A model generated the notes under the pieces. It saw nothing but the letters and a program-made list of their open reading frames with translations. It ran no database searches and was not told the DNA's origin. Shown piece by piece: positions 1-4,682 of a DNA stretch of 6,929 nucleotides; position 1 is the stretch's first letter, and each line of letters starts with the position of its first letter. Source of the DNA: an uncultured Candidatus Altimarinota bacterium (GTDB lineage: Bacteria; Patescibacteriota; Gracilibacteria; BD1-5; JAGOOR01); assembly GCA_937920005.1 (NCBI GenBank), contig CALETF010000170.1:1-6929 (forward strand), read 5' to 3'. The translations under genes and the position numbers were made by a program.

Positions 1-54
1 AACGCTTCCCTGCGAAGGAAGAGGTCATAGGTTCGAATCCTATCGGTTACACCA
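1..54 (+). tRNA. tRNA-Arg (anticodon GCG), 5' end missing
   Basis: This is the 3' two thirds of a tRNA cut by the window start. The anticodon stem is 5-9 paired with 17-21. The seven-base loop 10-16 has the canonical T before anticodon GCG (12-14). A five-base variable loop follows (22-26), then a T stem 27-31/39-43 with loop TTCGAAT, the 3' acceptor strand 44-50, discriminator A51 and an encoded CCA (52-54). GCG reads the arginine codons CGC and CGU. Bacteria usually read these with an ACG anticodon edited to inosine, so this choice is unusual. The acceptor and D arm cannot be checked because they lie outside the window. Confidence 0.9.
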
Positions 55-61
55 TATTTTT
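39..61 (+). repeat. tRNA-Arg tail direct repeat, copy 1
   Basis: These 23 bases run from the 3' T-stem strand of tRNA-Arg through the acceptor strand and CCA into the following T run. They recur at 121-143 with one difference (G45 versus A127). The offset is 82 bases. This copy belongs to the tRNA itself. Confidence 0.85.
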
Positions 62-66
62 GTCAT

Positions 67-127
67 TGATAGGATTCTCACCCTTCGGGTTGACTCGTAT
101 TGCCATTCAGGCAATACTCCCCTATCA
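67..127 (+). repeat. Structured element A behind tRNA-Arg
   Basis: This short element lies between the two copies of the tRNA-Arg tail. An outer stem pairs TGATAGG (67-73) with CCTATCA (121-127), whose right strand is the start of the tail copy. Inside are a small hairpin ACCC-TTC-GGGT (80-90) and a perfect eight-pair hairpin (97-104 with 110-117, loop ATTCA). ACTC (93-96) and TCC (118-120) flank the larger hairpin. The ACTC-hairpin-TCC core recurs in element B behind tRNA-Tyr. The element could be a miniature mobile element using tRNA tails, a structured RNA, or the remains of a decayed tandem tRNA. No coding potential is visible. The structure is clear; its function is unknown. Confidence 0.6.
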
Positions 128-143
128 GTTACACCATATTTTT
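121..143 (+). repeat. tRNA-Arg tail direct repeat, copy 2
   Basis: This is a second copy of the tRNA-Arg 3' end, including CCA at 134-136, with no tRNA body in front of it. Its single difference from copy 1 (A127 for G45) turns a possible G-T pair with T67 of the outer stem into a Watson-Crick pair. Confidence 0.85.
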
Positions 144-181
144 TGTACAGAAAGTTTGCAATTTATGAACTTTTTGTACAA
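143..181 (+). repeat. 14-bp inverted repeat between tRNA-Arg tail and tRNA-Thr
   Basis: The left arm 143-156 (TTGTACAGAAAGTT) pairs with 168-181 over 14 positions, with one G-T wobble and an 11-base loop. The outer half, TTGTACA, contains the palindrome TGTACA. No T run follows on the + strand, so it is not a classical terminator there. It may be an RNA processing hairpin, a protein-binding site or the remains of an element. Confidence 0.6.
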
Positions 182-191
182 TCCCTCACGT

Positions 192-267
192 GCCACCATA
201 GCTCAGCTGGTAGAGCGACGGTCTTGTAAACCGTAGGTCATCGGTTCAAACCCGATTGGTGGCTCCA
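192..267 (+). tRNA. tRNA-Thr (anticodon TGT)
   Basis: A complete 76-base tRNA for threonine. The acceptor GCCACCA (192-198) pairs fully with TGGTGGC (257-263). The anticodon stem ACGGT/ACCGT (218-222/230-234) carries loop CTTGTAA with anticodon TGT (225-227). The T arm is 240-256 with loop TTCAAAC. T264 is the discriminator and CCA (265-267) is encoded. TGT reads ACA best and other ACN codons by wobble. Only 19 bases separate it from tRNA-Tyr, so the two are probably co-transcribed. Confidence 0.97.
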
Positions 268-286
268 TTTAAATATCACAGAATCT

Positions 287-370
287 GGGTCGGTTCCAGA
301 GCGGTCAAATGGGGAGGACTGTAAATCCTTTGCTTCGGCTTCAGTGGTTCGAATCCACTCCGGCCCACCA
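287..370 (+). tRNA. tRNA-Tyr (anticodon GTA)
   Basis: A complete 84-base type II tRNA with a long variable arm, as expected for bacterial tyrosine tRNA. The acceptor GGGTCGG (287-293) pairs with 360-366, with one T-G wobble. The anticodon loop CTGTAAA carries GTA (321-323). The variable arm is capped by TTCG, the T arm is 343-359 with loop TTCGAAT, A367 is the discriminator and CCA (368-370) is encoded. Its 3' end and the following 15 bases are perfectly duplicated at 464-503. Confidence 0.97.
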
Positions 371-385
371 GATAAACATCAAATC
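346..385 (+). repeat. tRNA-Tyr tail direct repeat, copy 1
   Basis: These 40 bases start in the T stem of tRNA-Tyr, pass through CCA and end in the first arm of the terminator hairpin. They recur without any mismatch at 464-503, an offset of 118. Perfect identity in the non-tRNA part (371-385) points to a recent event or ongoing conversion. Confidence 0.95.
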
Positions 386-412
386 CTTCTTTATTAAGAG
401 GGATTTTTTATT
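381..412 (+). terminator. Intrinsic terminator of the tRNA operon
   Basis: An 11-pair stem (381-391 with 396-406, one T-G wobble) closes a TATT loop. A run of six T (404-409) and TT follow. It begins 10 bases after the CCA of tRNA-Tyr and should end the tRNA transcript. Confidence 0.85.
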
Positions 413-419
413 ACCAAGA

Positions 420-473
420 GATTCGAACCAATTGCCACTCGATATGCCTGCGGGCATATCTCCGGTTCGAATC
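420..473 (+). repeat. Structured element B behind tRNA-Tyr
   Basis: This is the second member of the element family seen behind tRNA-Arg. The outer ten-base inverted repeat GATTCGAACC (420-429) / GGTTCGAATC (464-473) is a reverse complement of the tRNA-Tyr T arm facing the tail copy. Inside is a perfect eight-pair hairpin (441-448 with 453-460, loop TGCG). It is flanked by ACTC (437-440) and TCC (461-463), exactly as in element A. Hairpin pairs 2-4 differ from element A and all three changes are compensated, so pairing appears to be conserved. The left spacer is 7 bases here and 19 in element A. Function unknown. Confidence 0.6.
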
Positions 474-503
474 CACTCCGGCCCACCAGATAAACATCAA
501 ATC
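464..503 (+). repeat. tRNA-Tyr tail direct repeat, copy 2
   Basis: An exact 40-base copy of 346-385: partial T stem and loop, 3' acceptor strand, CCA (486-488) and the start of the terminator arm. No tRNA-Tyr body precedes it, so it cannot form a tyrosine tRNA by itself. Confidence 0.95.
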
Positions 504-531
504 TCTTCTAGCAATAGTGGAGATTTTTTAT
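499..531 (+). terminator. Second intrinsic terminator after tail copy 2
   Basis: AAATCTC (499-505) pairs with GAGATTT (520-526). After a two-base internal mismatch, CTA/TAG closes a GCAA tetraloop (511-514). A run of T (524-529) follows. The stem differs from the first terminator outside the shared repeat, yet a working terminator shape is kept. It separates the tRNA region from the protein gene at 574. Confidence 0.8.
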
Positions 532-538
532 TATTTAT

Positions 539-568
539 TTGAAAAATATTTTCTCGGACTACTATTAT
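539..568 (+). promoter_or_regulatory. Putative promoter of the small membrane gene
   Basis: TTGAAA (539-544) and TATTAT (563-568) are 18 bases apart. TATAAT at 566-571 overlaps the second box but with a 21-base spacer. The -10 box ends 5 bases before the ATG at 574, which would make the mRNA leaderless or nearly so. No Shine-Dalgarno sequence is present. Confidence 0.5.
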
Positions 569-573
569 AATAT

Positions 574-819
574 ATGCATACTTCTGATGAACTTCATCCT
601 CTCCAGGAAAGTGCTCAGCGAGATAGTACAATAAGTGCTCGTTATTTCTTTGCTTCAGCTATTGGAGCACTCCTTTGTATTACAGGTACTGCAACACAAG
701 AAGAAATCCTCGCATATGCATGATTTGGTAAATTTTTTGTACTTGGATGAATTGCTTTTGCCTACCGAGTTTGAGCTGATGACAAAATCAGAGAACACCA
801 AAGAACTAGTGCTCGATAA
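574..819 (+). CDS. Small two-helix membrane protein, unknown function (TGA=Gly)
   Basis: This 81-residue protein is visible only when TGA is read as glycine. In-frame TGA occurs at codons 50, 59 and 67, and translation ends at TAA (817-819). The ATG at 574 is the only practical start, because an in-frame TAA lies at 568-570. The N-terminal 20 residues are polar and acidic. They are followed by a hydrophobic segment (about 22-40), a short acidic linker (QEE, 42-44) and a second hydrophobic, glycine-rich segment (about 47-66). The tail is charged (DDKIREHQR). Two of the recoded glycines fall inside the second helix (FGKFFVLGGIAFAYRVG), where small residues fit well. The last 14 bases overlap the 3' end of the convergent desaturase gene. 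I do not recognise the family. The coherent membrane-hairpin pattern and clean boundaries argue for a real gene. Confidence 0.72.
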
Positions 820-1945
820 GAGCGTATTGATGATCGAAATTCTCAACCATTTCTTTCCAGAGTTTCCACGAGATTTTGAGTTCTTTTTGGATACTGAGAC
901 ACTCAAGTTTTTTGAGAGAGATAAGTACGTCAGATTTTTTGTCTTGCAGAAGTTCGCGGTAGATATGGAGTTGTTTGTGGAGTTCGTCGACTTTTTTCTC
1001 AAAATCTGTCGCTACATGTTCAAAACGAGCTGCAATTTTTTCTCTCATGTGAAGATCTGGCAATTTGGCACGAAGTGTTTCTATGACCATTTTGAGGTCT
1101 TTTTGCATGAGATTTGCCCGAACAACGAGACCATCTTTGCTTCTGAGATTTTTTGCGAGATGAAGTTTTTCGAGTATCCATATGAGCCATTTCGTCGGAT
1201 CAAAATGATACCACGATATACCATTACGATAATCATTTGGGAAAGCATGATGATAGTTATGATACCCTTCTCCAAATGTCAGAAATGCAAGAATGAAATT
1301 ATCAACCGCTGTGAGTTCTTTTGCATAGGTCTTTGATCCCCAGGTATGAGCGAGGGAATTAATAAAGAACATCGAATGATGAAATACAAACATCCAGGCT
1401 AGAAAACAGAAATAAAAACTTGAGAAAAAATCCGTCAAAAGACCAGCTGAAATAATAATAATCAAGTTCAAATTCAGTGCTAAAAATCGATAGTGATTGT
1501 GCTGAAATCGGACCCATTTACTTGCCCACAGGTCAGGAATTTTGGTAGGATCCATAGCAGGACGCTTGAGCAAGAACCAACCCATATGAGCAAAGAAAAA
1601 ACCCCTCTTAATACTGTATGGGTCTTCCATGGTATCTGTCTTTGCATGGTGAATCCTATGATCATACGACCATGTCGCAGCTGAACCAGCAAAACCGAGA
1701 CATCCAAGAATGAGATAAATAATTTCAATAGCTGTGTGAGCTTGATAGGTTCTGTGAGCAAAAAACCTATGATATCCTGCTGTAATCCCGAGACCAGCCA
1801 GAATATAGAGAGAGATACCTATAGATAAGGCAATCCAGCTCATGGTCTGATTCGCAAAATAGAGAGGCGTGAGGACAAAAAGAAGCCCATGGTACCCTGA
1901 CATAAAGAGTACGCTCGCCCAATCAAGTTTTTTGATAATTCCCAT
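806..1945 (-). CDS. Acyl-lipid/acyl-CoA delta-9-type fatty acid desaturase
   Basis: This is a 379-residue integral membrane di-iron desaturase, which introduces a cis double bond into a saturated acyl chain using oxygen and electrons. All three histidine boxes are present: HRFFAH (59-64), HRIHH (96-100) and HNYHH (229-233). The family signatures NSLAHTWG (about 196-203) and EGYHNYHHAFPNDYR (about 226-240) are also there. Hydrophobic segments lie near 14-32, 36-58, 72-92 and 157-193. The core ends near residue 270. Beyond it is a charged extension of about 110 residues, mostly helical and coiled-coil-like (KKVDELHKQL, KKLECLSIQKEL), which typical members lack. It ends with TAG and contains no TGA. 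I chose the ATG at 1945 because a TATAAT box lies 6 bases upstream and the homologous region begins here. An ATG at 1975 would add ten residues (MTGERGYNFS). Its electron donor is not in the window. Confidence 0.9.
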   Translation of the reverse strand: MGIIKKLDWASVLFMSGYHGLLFVLTPLYFANQTMSWIALSIGISLYILAGLGITAGYHRFFAHRTYQAHTAIEIIYLILGCLGFAGSAATWSYDHRIHHAKTDTMEDPYSIKRGFFFAHMGWFLLKRPAMDPTKIPDLWASKWVRFQHNHYRFLALNLNLIIIISAGLLTDFFSSFYFCFLAWMFVFHHSMFFINSLAHTWGSKTYAKELTAVDNFILAFLTFGEGYHNYHHAFPNDYRNGISWYHFDPTKWLIWILEKLHLAKNLRSKDGLVVRANLMQKDLKMVIETLRAKLPDLHMREKIAARFEHVATDFEKKVDELHKQLHIYRELLQDKKSDVLISLKKLECLSIQKELKISWKLWKEMVENFDHQYALIEH

Positions 1946-1951
1946 AGAGAA

Positions 1952-1978
1952 ATTATATCCCCTTTCCCCTGTCATCAA
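1952..1978 (-). promoter_or_regulatory. Putative promoter of the desaturase gene
   Basis: On the - strand a perfect TATAAT (1957-1952) lies 6 bases before the ATG at 1945. A TTGATG box (1978-1973) is 15 bases upstream of it, a short spacer. A GGGGAAAGGGG stretch sits between the boxes. If this promoter is used, the mRNA starts at or next to the ATG at 1945, and the longer start at 1975 would not be transcribed. Confidence 0.45.
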
Positions 1979-2022
1979 AATGAGAAAACTTGATTATCTT
2001 ATATGGTCAGTTTAGTCGATAT

Positions 2023-2424
2023 CTACGCGGATAAAACATCACTAAAATCATCTCTTTTCCCATCCTGCAAGAACGAGTGAATTGCATTTCTGGTGGCGAG
2101 AAGCGCGAGCACCTGTGCTCGATGTCGCCTCGGAGAAACAGTGATGCCTGTATCGCGAATAATAGTAACCTGATTCCAAGAAAAAAGTGTATCAAAATCA
2201 ACCCCCTGCACTATGTCTCAAAAAAGCCCAGAGCAAGCAATCGTAATCATCGAGGCCTTGCCTGTGAAAGACCATTTTTTTATTTTTTGCCCTTCAATAA
2301 CCATAAAAACCTCTATATCATCACCGCAAACGCGATTATGCTCAACGTAACGAATTGTAGCGTCAGAAATTTCTCCCATGTGTTGAGGGTTTGTCGCATA
2401 AAAATGTATGGTTTCTGCCTGCAT
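2023..2424 (-). CDS. NifU/SufU/IscU-like fold protein with incomplete metal site (TGA=Gly)
   Basis: This 133-residue protein is split by TGA at codon 69 (2220-2218) under the standard code. It is continuous when TGA is Gly and ends with TAG. Its layout follows Fe-S cluster scaffold proteins: FYATNPQHMGEI (8-19, like the ehy-NPrNfGel start), NRVCGDDIEV (30-39), IEGQKIKKWSF (43-53), then FTGKASMITIACSGLFGDIVQ. That last stretch aligns without gaps to the family's F-G-GCAIS-AS-SMLTE-VKG block. The recoded Gly69 lies within it. C33 and D35 of the metal site are kept. The second ligand cysteine is S58, with a cysteine six residues later at C64. The third is R102, preceded by H101. So a normal Fe-S or zinc site is doubtful. 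It may be a divergent sulfur-transfer protein or a non-catalytic homologue. No cysteine desulfurase gene is in view. A strong promoter abuts the ATG. Confidence 0.72.
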
Positions 2425-2430
2425 GTATAA

Positions 2431-2458
2431 ATTATGTTATGAAACTCTAATGTGTCAA
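2431..2458 (-). promoter_or_regulatory. Promoter of the NifU-like gene
   Basis: On the - strand a perfect TTGACA (2458-2453) is 16 bases from CATAAT (2436-2431), which ends exactly 6 bases before the ATG at 2424. This is the best promoter match in the window. It predicts a transcript starting at the ATG. No Shine-Dalgarno sequence is present. Confidence 0.65.
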
Positions 2459-2491
2459 TACTTTCTCCCCTCTTATTATACCCCTTATTCA

Positions 2492-2520
2492 TTGATAACA
2501 AAACAAAGATAGGGTAACCT
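2492..2520 (+). promoter_or_regulatory. Putative promoter of the pilus operon
   Basis: TTGATA (2492-2497) is 17 bases from TAACCT (2515-2520), which lies 6 bases before the ATG at 2527. The -10 match is weak, keeping only the first two positions and the last, but the geometry is the same as for the other three promoters. The intergenic region 2425-2526 thus holds divergent promoters for the NifU-like gene and the pilus operon. A TATTATA at 2474-2480 has no good -35 partner. Confidence 0.35.
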
Positions 2521-2526
2521 AGTGAC

Positions 2527-3429
2527 ATGACAGAGACCTCTTTTACTCCCGAAACTGGCGGTGCCGATGTAGCAGCGTACGAAAATACAGATTTGTCGCA
2601 GCTCAACGCTACCGGTGACGAATTGCCACCAACCGAAAAGCGACTGGAAAGTATACTCATTCGGACGGTATTTTTTGGTCGTATAGCCGCATGGATAAGC
2701 ATATTCGTGCTTATCTGAGCTGGTCTCTATGGTTGGACGAGAAATCAGACGCAAAATAGCTGGCTCATGAGTCTCCCCATGAATACCTCTGGAGCTCCTC
2801 TCTGTAGCTGGATGAATCGTGGTTATGATGCCAATCTTCGTAAAGATAGTACTTTCCGTGATTATCTCGTATTAAAGGGCAAACAATCCTATGTAGAACT
2901 GCTCGATCGTGGTCACTGTCTCGCTCCAGATACAATCGCAGAGTGGCTCGATCTCCAAAAAGGATTTATGTCAGAAGAGCTCGCTCGTGTTTACGAATCT
3001 ATCATTCCAAAGAAATTTCTCGGCACAACTATTACCTCATCACCAGAGCTTGATGTCATCGCAAAAAACTCTCCAGAACATCGTATGCATCATGATATCG
3101 TGTTACAACTTCTCTCAGATACTTTGGCAAAAATGGCTGATTCAAGCTCGCGTATCACTTGTCATGAAGTCAACTTCTTTGAGCTCACGGCAGATGCTCA
3201 CTGTAAAGCAACAGCACGACCGCCCGTACAACCACGTGCACGCGCTGTCGCATTTATGAAAGAACTCGCTAGTACGGAATCAGTCCTCGTCACATACCCA
3301 AATGCACTCGATATGATTGTAGATGAAAAAACAGGCCTCCTACAAACAAATTTCTCTGTAAAAATGACCTACATACCAGCACGCTACGAAGCGAACACTA
3401 TACAAAAACTCACCTATGACAAACGCTAA
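2527..3429 (+). CDS. Single-helix membrane protein of the pilus operon (TGA=Gly), unknown
   Basis: This 300-residue protein opens the operon. It contains one in-frame TGA at codon 64 (2716-2718) inside its only transmembrane helix (about 47-70: FFGRIAAWISIFVLI-Gly-AGLYGW). Under the standard code it would be cut in the middle of the helix. The first 45 residues are polar and acidic and probably cytoplasmic, leaving a 230-residue domain outside. Four cysteines (93, 131, 212, 226) are all in that domain and could form disulfides. The end is TAA. The last 14 bases overlap the next gene. The topology and the place before a pilB/pilC pair recall PilN/PilO-type assembly proteins or a PilP-like partner, but no diagnostic motif is visible and I do not assign a family. 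Confidence 0.85.
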
Positions 3430-4678
3430 TCCTATCATCGTTCTGAGAAACAATGCCATCATATGGATATCTATTACTGTGGCTTCTCTAGTAGGTGCAT
3501 GGTGGATTCATGGATTTTTTAGTGAAACTGGTGCCAAGACAATAGAACGTGTAGCAAAACTCAACAATACTATTGAGCTCATCAAAGAAGAAGGCGTCGT
3601 ATCAGAAAAGAACTGGGACGAGCTCAGTCCTGAAGAAAAAAAGAGTGAACGTTGGTCTACGATGACCAAACTCGTACCAACACTCAATAAGCTGATTGGT
3701 GCTTGAACTCCTTCAGCTGGTAAAAATATCAACACGATGAAGGCTATTAGCCAAAAAGTGGGAAATGGTAGCTATATTGCTTGGCTCGAAAAATCATGGA
3801 CTGGTGAAGCACAAACAGAACTCACACAAACACAAACAGATATTGCTGAGATTATCCCTGTTTTTGCTGGTATATCAGAAATAAATAGTACTGAAAGTAT
3901 CGGTGGCAAAATCACGCTCAAGTCTCTTATAGAGTATGTACAAACAAATATCGTTGATCAATTCAGCCTCTCAAATGCTCTCTGACAGATTGGTATCAAT
4001 ACGGTAAAATTTCTCGCTGATGGGGGTGATATCGGTGTCTACGAGGTGCCTCTCGTCTTTGAAAAAGTTCCAAATGAAAATATAGTTACCCTCCTTCAAT
4101 TTATCGGTAAAACAGGTGGCGTGCGAGTCACAGAATCTGGTAAAAATATAACCATAGAACACCTCTTGTCTCAACCAATAAAAAATACAGGCGCGAATGA
4201 ATCAACTCTCAAAAATCTCCTAGTCACCATAAAAGATATGAGTATCTCTCCTACTCCTCTCGAGTGACGAAATTCAGAAGATGTGAATGTAACAACAAAA
4301 AATCGAGATAATTGGGACGTTCGAATGACACTCCAATTCTATATTCGCGGTGCGAGTCGTGATCACATAGCTTCTCTCGATACCAACATCACAACACTCC
4401 TTGATAAAAATGGTCGATCAGGTTCACTCATAGGTCGTGGTAATGAACTTCTCAAAATCTGTAATAACTGCCCTGAAGCAACACAGATAAAAGACATCAT
4501 CTCTCTGCTCTGAAACGCTCGAGCTGCATATGACAGTATCCTCATTCAAGAGAAGAATCCAAAAAATGAATTTTCTCCAATAGAAATACTCTCACATAGA
4601 ACAGAACTCATGACAACCATCGAAACACTCCAGAAAAAACTCGATACACTGTCTTCCTTTATCGCTCCTTCAAAATAA
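3416..4678 (+). CDS. PilO-like-topology membrane protein of the pilus operon (four TGA=Gly), unknown
   Basis: This 420-residue protein is split into five fragments by the standard code. TGA occurs at codons 97, 190, 284 and 366 (3704, 3983, 4265, 4511), all in one frame that ends at TAA. A short N-terminus precedes one transmembrane helix (about 12-34: NNAIIWISITVASLVGAWWIHGF). A helical stretch (40-60) and a long extracytoplasmic region follow. The C-terminus is helical (TTIETLQKKLDTLSSF). The short tail, helix and coiled region resemble PilO/PilN proteins, which link the pilus motor to outer components, but the protein is about twice their usual length. Residues 295-325 (DNWDVRMTLQFYIRG) could be a beta-rich PilO-like domain; this is inference. 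It starts within the previous gene and ends 4 bases before pilB, so translation is probably coupled. Confidence 0.85.
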
Positions 4679-4682
4679 CACT

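Noticed and set aside
1..530. CRISPR array or integron attC sites
   Set aside because: Only two copies of each repeat occur, each derived from a tRNA tail. There are no regular spacers, and no attC-type core sites were seen.
309..542. A 77-residue open frame across tRNA-Tyr and the tail repeat
   Set aside because: It runs through a clear tRNA, a terminator and a non-coding repeat; the repeated peptide simply reflects the duplicated tRNA tail.
635..1336. A 233-residue open frame on the + strand
   Set aside because: It lies antisense to the desaturase core and C-terminal tail, has a phenylalanine-rich composition typical of an antisense shadow, and matches no family I know.
2077..2430. A 117-residue + strand open frame
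   Set aside because: It is antisense to the NifU-like gene, which has family motifs, a promoter and a proper stop.
2313..2702. A 129-residue - strand open frame
   Set aside because: It covers the divergent promoter region and the antisense of the first pilus-operon gene, with no motif support.
3983..4513. TGA read as tryptophan (code 4)
   Set aside because: Ordinary TGG codons supply the Trp in these proteins (for example W29, W30, W67 of the second gene), and several TGA sites sit beside small residues in helices or, in the NifU-like gene, in a tightly packed core. Glycine fits better; not proven without alignments.
2527..4678. Pseudogenes or sequencing errors explaining the broken pilus-operon genes
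   Set aside because: All interruptions are TGA, never TAA, TAG or frameshifts, and the same pattern occurs in two other genes. Recoding is the simpler explanation.
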